In this document: in pieces, positions 24,816 through 33,944 of the stretch | Position numbering within the stretch: position 1 is the stretch's first letter | Layout of the letters: each line of letters begins with the position of its first letter | Assembly: GCF_020781835.1 (NCBI RefSeq) | Contig: NZ_JAJGNJ010000012.1 | Location: 1-64,000 of the forward strand | Source: Microbacterium testaceum | GTDB lineage: Bacteria; Actinomycetota; Actinomycetes; Actinomycetales; Microbacteriaceae | Direction of reading: 5' to 3' | DNA length: 64,000 nucleotides | Made by a program: the position numbers and the translations under genes | The notes under the pieces: generated by a model | What the model was told of the DNA's origin: nothing | Database searches by the model: none | The model's input: the letters and a program-made list of their open reading frames with translations, nothing else

Positions 24816-26399
24816 ATGTCATCCCGTGAGACCGCATCCACACCGCACCTCGTCCACCACCCGACCATCTGGGCGTCGGCGGCGGCCGTGCTCCCGGCGC
24901 AGATGTGTCTGACCGTTCTCGCTCCCCTCAACGACACGATCCAGGCGACCTACGGAGCCAGTGCGACCCAACTCACCTGGCTGACCGCCGCCGTCTTCGC
25001 CCCGACGGCCCTGCTCGAGTTGAACTTCGGCGTCATCGGCGACATCTTCGGCCGCAAGAAAATGATGCAGATCGGCTTGCTGATGGTGGTCCTGGGCGCC
25101 GCGGTCGGCTGCTTCGCGGCGAGTCTGGTGGTCCTCGCGATCGCACTCGTCGTGCTCGGTCTCGGAGCGGCGATGCTTCTTCCCGCCACCCTCGCCTCGG
25201 CCGCCGAATACTCGCCGGACGCACGCACACGGGCGCATGCGCTGTCGCGGTGGGCCGTCGCCATCTCCGTCGGCGCCGCCCTCTCGCCGCTCCTCTCGGG
25301 GCTGATGGTCCAGCAATTCGGTCTGGGATCGGCGTTCCTGCCGGTCCTGGTCGTCGCGATCGCCGCGTTGTTCCTCGTGTCCTTCGTGGCTCGCGAGAGC
25401 AAGTCGGAGCACAAGCGAGAGCTGGACTGGCCGGGGCAGACGCTCGTCATCGTGGGGCTCCTCGGGGTGATCTTCGCGATCATCCACGGGTCCGAAGCGG
25501 GCTTCGGCAACGCGCTGGTCCTGCTGGCCTTCGCCGTTGCCGCCGTGGCGCTGGCCTTCTTCGTGGTCGTCGAGCTCCGCAGCGCGAACCCCATGTTCCA
25601 GGTGCGCCTGCTGAAGATCCCCGCTTTCGCCGCGTCGGCGGCCGTCGGGTTGCTCGGCATGCTCAGCTTCTTGGGGACGGCGTACGCGATGGCCATCAAG
25701 CTCGGACCGATCGCGCACGCGTCGCCACTCATGGTCGCGCTCCCCTTCGTGCTGATCCAGCTCGTGCCGCTGGTCCTGGCGCGCTGGCTGCCCGCGCTGG
25801 TCCATCGAGTGTCGTCGCGCGTCCTGCTCGTCGTGGGGTTGATCATCCTCGCGATCGGACAGGTCTGGCTCGCCATGCTCGCGGACGGCACGGTCGATCT
25901 CCTGCCCCTCGCTCTGCCGATCCTTCTGCTGGGTATCGGCTTCATCGTGATGTTCACGTCGCTGACGGCGGCTGCGGTGAACTCCGTCGCCCACGAGCAC
26001 ATCGGGATGGCGGCCGGGGCGACCAGTCTCGTCCGGGAGACGGGGCAGACGCTCGGGTCGGCCGTCGTCGCGGCCGTGGCGATCGGCTCGGCCTCCGCCG
26101 CCACGAGCGCTCAGCTCGGCTCGGGCGAACTCCCGCCCGAGGTGACCCAGGTGGCGAACGAGGTGCTGGCCCAGGGTGGTCCGCTGGCGCTCGCCAACGC
26201 CCCGCTGCCGGACCCCATCCGTGAGCTCGTCGCGCCGATCGCCACAGCCGCCCTGGAGCGCGGCTTCGATGTCGGTCTGCTCACGATGGCCGGACTCTCG
26301 GTCCTCTCCGCCCTCATCGTCCTCGTCGTGATGCGTCCGACGAAGCGCGACTCCGGCCCCGTCCCCACGCCCGGTGCCGATGTCGGATTGGTGGGCTGA
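24816..26399 (+). CDS. MFS transporter, DHA2 (14-TM) type
   Basis: A 527-residue transporter with about 14 hydrophobic helices, the conserved loop FGRKKMMQIG after TM2, and a C-terminal pattern (HIGMAAGATSLVRETGQTLGSA) typical of DHA2 drug:H+ antiporters. AAGGAGG lies before the ATG but within a loop closed by GCTAC (24794-24798) and GTAGC (24805-24809), a possible translation-modulating hairpin. It is divergent from the PucR-like gene and followed by the carotenoid-oxygenase-like gene. It could export or import the aromatic substrate. Confidence 0.9.
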   Translation: MSSRETASTPHLVHHPTIWASAAAVLPAQMCLTVLAPLNDTIQATYGASATQLTWLTAAVFAPTALLELNFGVIGDIFGRKKMMQIGLLMVVLGAAVGCFAASLVVLAIALVVLGLGAAMLLPATLASAAEYSPDARTRAHALSRWAVAISVGAALSPLLSGLMVQQFGLGSAFLPVLVVAIAALFLVSFVARESKSEHKRELDWPGQTLVIVGLLGVIFAIIHGSEAGFGNALVLLAFAVAAVALAFFVVVELRSANPMFQVRLLKIPAFAASAAVGLLGMLSFLGTAYAMAIKLGPIAHASPLMVALPFVLIQLVPLVLARWLPALVHRVSSRVLLVVGLIILAIGQVWLAMLADGTVDLLPLALPILLLGIGFIVMFTSLTAAAVNSVAHEHIGMAAGATSLVRETGQTLGSAVVAAVAIGSASAATSAQLGSGELPPEVTQVANEVLAQGGPLALANAPLPDPIRELVAPIATAALERGFDVGLLTMAGLSVLSALIVLVVMRPTKRDSGPVPTPGADVGLVG

Positions 26400-26552
26400 G
26401 ACGTGCCTTGCGGGAAGACGACGAGACCACGGATGCCTGCTTCCCTCCGACCGACCGAGCCGACCACGTGACGGTCGACGACTTCGACACCCCGTGACCG
26501 ACGGGCGACAGGTGCCCTCGTACCTGCTGTCCCCTCACCGAAAGGACCCGCC

Positions 26553-28094
26553 ATGGCCTATGAGCCCCTCGTCTCCCCGACCCAGTTCCTCCCTCGAGTC
26601 ACGCCTCCACGCCACGTGCAGGATGTGGACTGGGACACCTCGAACAAGTTCCTCAACGGACCCTTCGCTCCGTGGGCGGAGGAATCGGAGGCGTTCGATC
26701 TGCCGGTGATCGGTCGGATACCCGACGATCTCGCGGGGGCGCTGTTCCGCATTGCGAACAATCCTCGTTTCGCGCCGCGTGAGCCCGACCGGTACCACTG
26801 GTGGGAGGGCGACGGGGGCGTGGCGGCGACCTACATCCGCGACGGAAAGGCGTCGTTCCGGATGAAGTGGGTCTTGACCGACTCGATGAAGATCGAGGTG
26901 GAAGCGGGGGAGGCCCTCTACAGCGGGTTCGTGAACGGTTCGGGATTGTCGCCGCGACAGCTTCCGCCCGGAGCCCCCCGTTCGAAGAACGTCGCGAACA
27001 CCAACGTCGGCATCTTCGCCGACCACCTGCTCGTGTATTTCGAAGGAGGTCTGCCCCACTCCCTCGATCCCGGCACGCTGGACACGATCGGAACGTACGA
27101 CTTCAACGGCGGCATCGACGTCCTCTGCACGGCTCACTACAAGCTGGACCCCCGCACGGGGAACATGCTCTTCTTCGCCGCCGTCGGGAACAACCTCACC
27201 TGGTACGAGGCGGATGCGCGCGACGCGCGGATTCTGGACAGCGTCACCTTCGACATGGGGTGCCCCGCCATGGTGCACGACTACATCGTCAGCGAGCACC
27301 ATGCGATCTTCCTCATCTCGCCGACGCAGTTCCGGCTGGATCGGATCATGCAGGGCCGGCCGGGCGTGCTGTGGGATGAGGACGCCGTCCCGGGCGGCAG
27401 CAGATTCGCCGTGCTGGATCGACGGACGAAGCGCGTCACCTGGTACGACACGGGCACGATGCTCGCGCCGACGCACTTCTTCAACGCGTTCGAGACCGAC
27501 CAGCGCATCGTCGTCGACCTCCACGTGATCGCGCGCCTGGGCAACCCCGTCGACGACGGCGACAGCACGCACGATTCGCACAACTGGTTCCCGCCCGCCA
27601 TGGCCTGGCGCTTCGAGCTGGACACGGTCACCAAGCGAGTGACCCACCGAATGCTCAGCGGCGTCGCCGGCGAATTCCCGAAGATCAACGACGCGTTCCT
27701 GGGGCGAGAGCTGCAGTACGGCTACTTCGCGACGACGCGTGCGCTCACGCCCGAGACGATGACGGACGGCCTCGCCCGTTTCGACTTCGGTACGGGGCAG
27801 ACGATCATCGTGGAGGGCGCCGAGGATCTCACCAATCCGAGTGAGCCCATCTTCGTGGCGCGGCGCGGATCGGTGGAAGAGAACGACGGATACCTGCTGT
27901 CCCTGTGGTGGAACAGGCAGACGGGGCTGTCGGAGGTGCTCGTCCATGAGACGGCGTCGTTCACGCCGGCCCCGCTGGCGCGCATCCAGCTGCCGGTGCG
28001 TGTGCCGTTCGCCTTCCACGGCTCGTGGGCGGACGCGGAGCAGCTCGACGCCGCTCTCGCGGCCCACCGCACGGCCGTGGCGACACGACGCTGA
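26553..28094 (+). CDS. carotenoid cleavage / lignostilbene dioxygenase family protein
   Basis: A 513-residue non-haem iron oxygenase of the RPE65/CCD superfamily. The four iron-binding histidines are visible: His195 (CTAHYK), His242 (MVHDY), His308 (PTHFFNAFE) and His489 (FAFHGSW). Enzymes of this length without a signal peptide include lignostilbene dioxygenases, which split a stilbene double bond into two benzaldehydes; a carotenoid substrate is the alternative. The immediate partner is an aromatic-type aldehyde dehydrogenase 20 bp downstream, which fits stilbene cleavage. AAAGGA precedes the ATG. Confidence 0.87.
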   Translation: MAYEPLVSPTQFLPRVTPPRHVQDVDWDTSNKFLNGPFAPWAEESEAFDLPVIGRIPDDLAGALFRIANNPRFAPREPDRYHWWEGDGGVAATYIRDGKASFRMKWVLTDSMKIEVEAGEALYSGFVNGSGLSPRQLPPGAPRSKNVANTNVGIFADHLLVYFEGGLPHSLDPGTLDTIGTYDFNGGIDVLCTAHYKLDPRTGNMLFFAAVGNNLTWYEADARDARILDSVTFDMGCPAMVHDYIVSEHHAIFLISPTQFRLDRIMQGRPGVLWDEDAVPGGSRFAVLDRRTKRVTWYDTGTMLAPTHFFNAFETDQRIVVDLHVIARLGNPVDDGDSTHDSHNWFPPAMAWRFELDTVTKRVTHRMLSGVAGEFPKINDAFLGRELQYGYFATTRALTPETMTDGLARFDFGTGQTIIVEGAEDLTNPSEPIFVARRGSVEENDGYLLSLWWNRQTGLSEVLVHETASFTPAPLARIQLPVRVPFAFHGSWADAEQLDAALAAHRTAVATRR

Positions 28095-28114
28095 GAAGAA
28101 GAAGGAGAGAACTG

Positions 28115-29563
28115 ATGGCTGAGAAGTGGGACGAACGGATCTTCTCGACGGGAGGATTCGTCCCCGGTCGCGGCGAGGCGATCGACGTCGTCGCTCCGGC
28201 GACGGGGGAGGCGCTCTCCCGGGTGGGCGGGGCCACGATCGACGACCTGGAGGATGCCGTCGCGGCAGCGGTCCGCGCTCAAGCCTCGTGGGCAGCGCTG
28301 CCGTACACCGAGCGGTCGGCGGTGATGCGTCGTGCCGCCGCCCTCCTCGAGGATGACCCCGACCGACTGGTTCGGTGGCTCGTGCCAGAGTCGGGCTCCG
28401 GGCACGGGAAGGCGGCGTTCGAGACAGCCCTGGTCGCGTCGGAGTTCGCCGCGGGCGCCGCCGTGGCTGCCCAACCGTATGGCGAACTCCTGCGGAGCAT
28501 GAAGCCGCGCACGTCGATCGGGCGATACGTTCCCGTGGGCGTCGTCGGTGTCATCAGCCCCTTCAACTTCCCGGCCATCCTGGCGATGCGCTCGGTGGCT
28601 CCGGCGCTCGCTCTCGGCAACGCCGTGATCCTGAAGCCGGACCCGCGGACACCGGTGTCCGGAGGTCTCGTCCTCGCCGAGATCCTGGCCGAGGCGGGCC
28701 TCCCCGACGGACTTCTGCACGTGCTTCCCGGAGGTGCCGAGATCGGCGCCGCGCTCGTTGCACACCCGCACGTTCCGTGCATCTCTTTCACCGGGTCGAC
28801 GGCCGCCGGCCGGCGGATCGGAGAAGCCGCGGGACCGCTCCTGAAGAAGGTGCACCTGGAGTTGGGCGGGAACAACGCCCTTCTGGTCCTGCCCGACGCC
28901 GACGTCGAGGCGGCGGCCTCGGCGGGCGCGTGGGGGTCATTCCTTCACCAGGGCCAGATCTGCATGACCACGGGTCGACACCTGGTCCCCCGCGAGATGG
29001 CGGCGGAATACACGAGACGGCTCGCCGAGATCGCCGATCGCATCACGGTGGGCGACCCCACCGATCCCGCGAATGCGCTGGGTCCCATCATCGACGACGG
29101 ACAACTCAGGCGCGTCGAGAGCATCGTCGCGGAGACGCTCGCGGCCGGGGCGGCGCTCGAGGCGGGAGGGGTCTCGGACGGGCTCTTCTACCGCCCCACG
29201 GTCCTTTCGGGTGTTCCGCTCGACGCTCCGGCGTTCGAGCAGGAGGTCTTCGGGCCGGTGGCACCCGTGGTCGCGTACGACACCGTCGATGAGGCCATCG
29301 ACATCATCAACTCCTCCGAGTACGGCTTGTCCGTCTCGATCCTGACCGGCGACCCGTACCGGGCGTTCGAGCTCGCCGACCGCATCCACTCCGGAGCGGT
29401 ACACATCAACGATCAGACGGTCGATGACGAGGCCGTCGCACCGTTCGGGGGAACGAAGGCATCCGGTGTCGGAGGACATTTCGGCTCCTCCGTGAACGTG
29501 GACACGTTCTGCGAGCTGCAGTGGGTGACCATCCAGTCGCACATCGAGAAGTATCCGTTCTGA
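28115..29563 (+). CDS. aldehyde dehydrogenase, benzaldehyde/vanillin type
   Basis: A 482-residue NAD(P)-dependent aldehyde dehydrogenase. SPFNFP, the LELGGNN motif with general base Glu249 and the nucleophile Cys283 in GQICMTTGR are intact. The QICM context and overall pattern resemble benzaldehyde, vanillin and salicylaldehyde dehydrogenases. AAGGAG precedes the ATG at 28115. It probably oxidises the aldehyde(s) released by the upstream oxygenase to hydroxybenzoates. A 15-bp hairpin terminator follows the stop. Confidence 0.9.
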   Translation: MAEKWDERIFSTGGFVPGRGEAIDVVAPATGEALSRVGGATIDDLEDAVAAAVRAQASWAALPYTERSAVMRRAAALLEDDPDRLVRWLVPESGSGHGKAAFETALVASEFAAGAAVAAQPYGELLRSMKPRTSIGRYVPVGVVGVISPFNFPAILAMRSVAPALALGNAVILKPDPRTPVSGGLVLAEILAEAGLPDGLLHVLPGGAEIGAALVAHPHVPCISFTGSTAAGRRIGEAAGPLLKKVHLELGGNNALLVLPDADVEAAASAGAWGSFLHQGQICMTTGRHLVPREMAAEYTRRLAEIADRITVGDPTDPANALGPIIDDGQLRRVESIVAETLAAGAALEAGGVSDGLFYRPTVLSGVPLDAPAFEQEVFGPVAPVVAYDTVDEAIDIINSSEYGLSVSILTGDPYRAFELADRIHSGAVHINDQTVDDEAVAPFGGTKASGVGGHFGSSVNVDTFCELQWVTIQSHIEKYPF

Positions 29564-29565
29564 TC

Positions 29566-29599
29566 GAGCGGTCGCCCCGGACTCCCGGGGCGACCGCTC
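29566..29599. terminator. bidirectional terminator, 15-bp stem
   Basis: GAGCGGTCGCCCCGG (29566-29580) pairs with CCGGGGCGACCGCTC (29585-29599) around an ACTC loop, between the convergent aldehyde dehydrogenase and flavin monooxygenase genes. It overlaps the latter's stop codon. Confidence 0.85.
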
Positions 29600-31172
29600 A
29601 GCGGGCCGGTTCTGTCTGCGGGAGGCCGGCGATTGCCGTGATGACCTGAGGACTCTCGCTCGGGGAGGCGTAGCGACCGAGGATGTGGGCATCGGGCCGG
29701 ACGAGGACAGCGCCGTCGTCGATAAGACCGAGGAGAGCGTTCCACCAGGAGTCCTCCTCGAACGCGAGTTCGACTTCGACGACCCGCGGTGCGAGCGGCG
29801 ACCGGGCGAGGGCGGACGCCCAGCGCGCCCCGGCGCCGGGCGCGACGAGGAGGGAGAATCCCTTGCGATCGATGATCGAGCGGATGCCGCTGCCGATGGC
29901 CAGTGGCACGGCCGGTACGTGATCGCCCACTTCCGCGGTGGGTTCGTGGGTGAGGACCGTGATCTCCTTGCCGCCGCCGTAGCGATAGCCCAACTGCAGA
30001 CCGATGGTGTTGACGGCTGCGAGCTGGCGATCGATCTTCCGCTGGAGGAGTTCGTCGTCACGGTGCTCGTCGTAGGCGATCATGGCGGGGTAGACCTGCA
30101 TGAGGTCGACGAGGTTGGCCAAGCTCTGGTCGCGATTCTGCTCTCCGACCGGTCGTCGTTCGCTGTCGTAGGTGTCCAGGAGGCCGGGCGCGGCCCATCC
30201 GTGCAGCACGGCCGAGATCTTCCAGGCGAGGTTGTCCGCATCCCCCAGCCCCGTGTTCAAGCCGAGGCCGCCGGTCGGTGGGAAGCGATGCGCGGCGTCG
30301 CCCACGAGGAAGGTCCGTCGATCGGCGTAGCGCTCGGCGACTTCAGCGGCCACGGTCCACGACGAGATGCCCTTGATCTCGAACGGGCGATCGGCTCCGA
30401 TCGCCGCGCGGATGATGTCGACGGCATCCCGTTCGGCGGTCTCGGGGGTCAACGGGGCGCACAGGTAGGCCCACGTGGAAGCCGGGTCGTAGGCCAGGAG
30501 GGTGCCTTCGGTGCGCTCGTTCCCCACGAAGTACAACATCCCCTGGCGGCCGCCCACGAGATCGCGGAGATCGGCTTCGAAGTGGATCGTCGCGCGGGCG
30601 TCGGGGGGCGGCGGACCTTGCATCCGAATGCCCAGCGACTCGCGGATACCGCTCCCGGCGCCGTCGGCGGCGATCAGATACGAACTGCGAAGGTGATACG
30701 ACCCGTCCGGGCCATGGATCTCGGACAGCACCCCTTCGTCGTCGGTCAGGGAACGGATCCACCGATGCTCCGTGCGCAGGGTGCCGGGCTTGATTGCTTC
30801 CAGGTGCTCGCGGAGCGCGTTCTCCAAGAGGGGCTGGGCGATGTTCAGGCGTTCCGCGAACTGTCCGCGCTCGGTGCCGGGTTCGTAGGGCCGCCAACCG
30901 AACGCTCGGCCCGCGAGGGAGTTGACGTACCAGGCCTTGGTGTTCGCGGTGCGCGGCGGGGCCAAGGCCTCCAGGCGCTCCACGGGGATGCCGGCGGTCG
31001 TGAGGATCTCGAGGGATCGGGGGCTGATCAGGTGCGCCTTGGGCGCCGCGAGCATCGACGCATAGCGCTCGAACACGACCACATCCACTCCGGATCGGAT
31101 GAGGAGCAGCGCCGCGACGATGCCGACGGGTCCACCCCCGACGATGAGGTTGCTGGAACAGCGAACCAGCAT
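29598..31172 (-). CDS. second FAD-dependent aromatic hydroxylase
   Basis: A 524-residue group A flavin monooxygenase with N-terminal GGGPVG, DG motif AADGAGSGIRE and GD motif GDAAHRFPPTGGLGLNTGLGDADN. It differs clearly from the enzyme at 20903, so it is a functional paralogue rather than a recent duplicate. It converges with the aldehyde dehydrogenase and is divergent from the Nit1C-type cluster. A role on hydroxybenzoate- or resorcinol-type intermediates is plausible by context. The ATG at 31172 has only a weak upstream SD. Confidence 0.87.
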   Translation of the reverse strand: MLVRCSSNLIVGGGPVGIVAALLLIRSGVDVVVFERYASMLAAPKAHLISPRSLEILTTAGIPVERLEALAPPRTANTKAWYVNSLAGRAFGWRPYEPGTERGQFAERLNIAQPLLENALREHLEAIKPGTLRTEHRWIRSLTDDEGVLSEIHGPDGSYHLRSSYLIAADGAGSGIRESLGIRMQGPPPPDARATIHFEADLRDLVGGRQGMLYFVGNERTEGTLLAYDPASTWAYLCAPLTPETAERDAVDIIRAAIGADRPFEIKGISSWTVAAEVAERYADRRTFLVGDAAHRFPPTGGLGLNTGLGDADNLAWKISAVLHGWAAPGLLDTYDSERRPVGEQNRDQSLANLVDLMQVYPAMIAYDEHRDDELLQRKIDRQLAAVNTIGLQLGYRYGGGKEITVLTHEPTAEVGDHVPAVPLAIGSGIRSIIDRKGFSLLVAPGAGARWASALARSPLAPRVVEVELAFEEDSWWNALLGLIDDGAVLVRPDAHILGRYASPSESPQVITAIAGLPQTEPAR

Positions 31173-31300
31173 CGGAAAGGTGGTCCTGCGAATCGACGAC
31201 TGAGCACGAGCTGTCGTCGTGGAGTGAGGTCACCGTAGACCTTCTCGGTCTGCATCCGCCACGCCTGCTCTCGCGCTCGGAGGCGAGCCTCGCACGAAAC

Positions 31301-31340
31301 GCGATCGCTATCCGATCGCCGTCGTACGGAAACACTCCGT
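31301..31340. promoter_or_regulatory. two inverted repeats upstream of the radical SAM gene
   Basis: GCGATCG-ctatc-CGATCGC (31301-31319) and ACGGA-aacac-TCCGT (31326-31340) are both perfect and lie 17-56 bp before the start at 31357. GAAAC pentamers occur at 31296-31300 and 31329-31333, 33 bp (3 x 11) apart, which could be degenerate GlnR half sites. Confidence 0.4.
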
Positions 31341-31356
31341 GGTTCTACTGGACTGC

Positions 31357-32451
31357 ATGGACAACGCTTCAGCGCTCGCACCAGCCGACAGTGATCGTGT
31401 ATCGACGCGTGTCAGCCTAGCCCTGCTCGGCGTCCGCAGCGACGCGCCCGTCCGCCGCACCGGCGGAGCCGGTCCCAGCGACGACGGGCACTTCGTGCTC
31501 GACGGCGAGGGTGCGGCCATCCCCCTCAACCCGAACAGTCCGTACGTGATCACCGCGTCGGGGCGACTGACCCGCGACGGCGCCGACCTTGGTTTCGACG
31601 TCGCGCCGGTCGTGCGGCCGAAGTTCTACGACCTGCAGACCGACGAGGGGGTCGCGTACGACAAGATCGCGAAGCTGCACGGCAAGAACGTGCTCGCGAC
31701 CACCGTCGTGCAGACGTGCGTGCGCTACGACGAGAGCGAGCGGTGCCGCTTCTGCGCGATCGAGGCGTCCCTCGATGCCGGCACGACCATCGCCGTCAAG
31801 ACGCCCGCCATGCTGGCCGAGGTGGCCGAGGCGGCGGTGCGCCTCGACGGCGTCACGCACATGGTCATGACGACCGGAACGTCCAACGGGTGGGATCGGG
31901 GCGCGAAGCACCTGGCCCGGTGCGTGCGCGCGGTCAAGGCGGCCGTGCCGCAGCTCGAGATCCAGGTGCAGTGCGAACCGCCCGCCGACCTGCAGGCGAT
32001 CACCGATCTCTACGACGCCGGCGCCCGCTCGATCGGCATCCATGTCGAGTCGATGGACGACGACGTGCGTCGACGGTGGATGCCGGGGAAGTCGCGCGTG
32101 AGCATGGACGAGTACCGCGCGGCGTGGCGGGAAGCCGTGCGCGTGTTCGGGTGGAACCAGGTGTCGACGTACCTCATCGTCGGAATGGGTGAAGATCCCG
32201 ATGAAGCGGTCGAGGGTGCGCGCGAGCTCATCGAGATGGGGGTCTACCCCTTCGTCGTCCCCTTCCGTCCCCTCAAGGGCACGCTCGCGACCGACGTCGA
32301 CAAGGTCCCGGCGCCGCACCGTGCGGTCGTCGACGACATCACCTCCCGGGTGGCGGCACTGCTGCACGGGGCCGGGATGCGCGGGGAGGATCAGCGCGCG
32401 GGCTGCGCGGCGTGCGGCGCGTGCAGCATCCTCAAGACGGCGGGCGCGTGA
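31357..32451 (+). CDS. MSMEG_0568-family radical SAM protein (Nit1C cluster)
   Basis: A 364-residue radical SAM protein. The cluster-binding cysteines are spaced C-x8-C-x2-C (Cys121, Cys130, Cys133) rather than the canonical C-x3-C-x2-C, as I recall for the MSMEG_0568 family (NitD of Nit1C clusters). A C-terminal Cys-rich tail (GCAACGACS) may bind a further cluster. It would use SAM to start radical chemistry on an unknown substrate. The ATG at 31357 is preferred over an upstream GTG at 31339. Its TGA overlaps the next gene's ATG by one base. Confidence 0.87.
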   Translation: MDNASALAPADSDRVSTRVSLALLGVRSDAPVRRTGGAGPSDDGHFVLDGEGAAIPLNPNSPYVITASGRLTRDGADLGFDVAPVVRPKFYDLQTDEGVAYDKIAKLHGKNVLATTVVQTCVRYDESERCRFCAIEASLDAGTTIAVKTPAMLAEVAEAAVRLDGVTHMVMTTGTSNGWDRGAKHLARCVRAVKAAVPQLEIQVQCEPPADLQAITDLYDAGARSIGIHVESMDDDVRRRWMPGKSRVSMDEYRAAWREAVRVFGWNQVSTYLIVGMGEDPDEAVEGARELIEMGVYPFVVPFRPLKGTLATDVDKVPAPHRAVVDDITSRVAALLHGAGMRGEDQRAGCAACGACSILKTAGA

Positions 32452-33842
32452 TGTTCGACGTGCCGGTGCTCACCGGCGCTCCGCGGCTCCGCGAGACCCC
32501 CGCGTGGGTCATCCGGGTCGCGGATGCCGCGGACCTCGCCGCCTATCGCGCGATCCGGCGCGATGTCTTCGTCGACGAGCAGGGGTTGTTCGCCGGGACG
32601 GACCACGACGACATTGACGACGATCCGCGCACCGTCGTGCTGGTCGCGACCACGGCCACGGGCGACGTGCTCGGCGGGGTGCGGCTCGCGCCGGCCACCG
32701 CGCGCGACATCGGCTGGTGGACGGGTGGGCGCCTGGTCGTCCGGCGGGCCGCCCGCCACGCCGGCGGCATCGGCTCGGCCCTCGTCCGGGCGGCCTGCCG
32801 CGAGGCCCTGAGCCGCGGCGTGCTGCGCTTCGACGCCACCGTGCAGGAGCGCAACGAACCCCTGTTCCGGCATCTCGGCTGGGTGCGTTGGGGGGAGGCC
32901 GTGATCGGAGACGTCCCGCACGTGCGGATGCGCTGGCCCATCGAGCGCATCGCCGATCTCGTCGACGCGATGAAGCTGCCGCTCGGCGACGTGCTCGCCG
33001 GCATCCGCGACGACCATCCGCAGGGGCTGGGAGGCGACGGCTGGGTGGGTGACGATGGCGCGTTGGTGTCGGGGACCGACGTCGTGGTCGCCACCGATGC
33101 GATCCTTCCCGCTCTCATCGACAAGGACCCGGAGTGGGCCGGGTGGTGCGGGGTGCTGGTCAACGTCAACGACCTGTCGGCGATGGGGGCCCGAGCGGTG
33201 GGGCTCATGGATGCCGTGTCGGCACCCACCCCGTCGGCCGTGCGCCGCATCGTCTCGGGGCTGCGCAGCGCCGCGGTCGCCTGGGGCGTCCCCCTACTCG
33301 GCGGCCACACACAGGTGCGGGGAGCGTCCTCGCTCGCGGTGACGGCGCTGGGGCGCACGACCACGCCGATCCCCGGTGGGGGAGGCCGCGCGGGGCACCG
33401 GCTGGGTCTGACCGTCGACCTGCACGGCCGCTGGCGTCGCGGATTCGAGGGACGCCAGTGGGACTCCACGTCGACACGCACGGGGGAAGAGCTGCGGCAT
33501 CTGGCGGCTCTGATCGCCGACCATCGCCCGGCGGCCGCGAAGGACGTGAGCATGGCAGGTCTCGTCGGTACGGCGGCGATGCTGGCCGAGGCGTCGGGGA
33601 CGGGTGCGCGCATCGATGTGGCCGATGTCCCGGCACCCGACGGCGTCGCGTTCGGGGACTGGCTGACCTGTTTCCCCGGGTTCGGCATGGTGACCGCCGA
33701 CGCGCCCGAGATCGCCTCACCGCTGGCGGAGTCGTCGACGATCGGCGAGCTCACCGCGATTCCGGGCGTGGTGCTGCGCTGGCCCGACGGCGTCGAGACC
33801 CGAGCCCTGGATGCCGGAGCGACCGGCCTCGGCAAGGCGTAA
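32451..33842 (+). CDS. GNAT acetyltransferase - AIR-synthase-like fusion (MSMEG_0567 type)
   Basis: A 463-residue fusion. Residues 1-160 form a GNAT N-acetyltransferase (VIRVADAADLAAYRAIRRDVFVDEQ, RRAARHAGGIGSALV as the acetyl-CoA loop). Residues about 165-463 resemble AIR synthase/PurM-type ATP-binding proteins (VATDAILPALI, VNVNDLSAMGARAVG, LLGGHTQV). In other Nit1C clusters the two may be separate genes (NitE and NitF); the fused form is the actinobacterial type as I remember it. Substrate unknown. Coupled to the radical SAM gene by TGATG; a 102-bp gap with a GlnR-like site follows. Confidence 0.87.
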   Translation: MFDVPVLTGAPRLRETPAWVIRVADAADLAAYRAIRRDVFVDEQGLFAGTDHDDIDDDPRTVVLVATTATGDVLGGVRLAPATARDIGWWTGGRLVVRRAARHAGGIGSALVRAACREALSRGVLRFDATVQERNEPLFRHLGWVRWGEAVIGDVPHVRMRWPIERIADLVDAMKLPLGDVLAGIRDDHPQGLGGDGWVGDDGALVSGTDVVVATDAILPALIDKDPEWAGWCGVLVNVNDLSAMGARAVGLMDAVSAPTPSAVRRIVSGLRSAAVAWGVPLLGGHTQVRGASSLAVTALGRTTTPIPGGGGRAGHRLGLTVDLHGRWRRGFEGRQWDSTSTRTGEELRHLAALIADHRPAAAKDVSMAGLVGTAAMLAEASGTGARIDVADVPAPDGVAFGDWLTCFPGFGMVTADAPEIASPLAESSTIGELTAIPGVVLRWPDGVETRALDAGATGLGKA

Positions 33843-33860
33843 CGCAAGCTCTTTCCGGAC

Positions 33861-33876
33861 GAAACCAAAACGAAAC
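33861..33876 (+). promoter_or_regulatory. GlnR box candidate GAAAC-N6-GAAAC
   Basis: GAAAC at 33861-33865, six bases, GAAAC at 33872-33876: the 11-bp-pitch arrangement of actinobacterial GlnR a/b half sites (GTNAC-N6-GAAAC). It lies 69 bp before the MSMEG_0572-like gene, in the longest intergenic gap of the cluster. The GTNAC half is not canonical. Confidence 0.5.
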
Positions 33877-33944
33877 ACCTGCACGCGAGCCTGATATCAG
33901 ACACGCGCTCCATCCCCGGCTCCACCGACGCGAAGGACACGACC

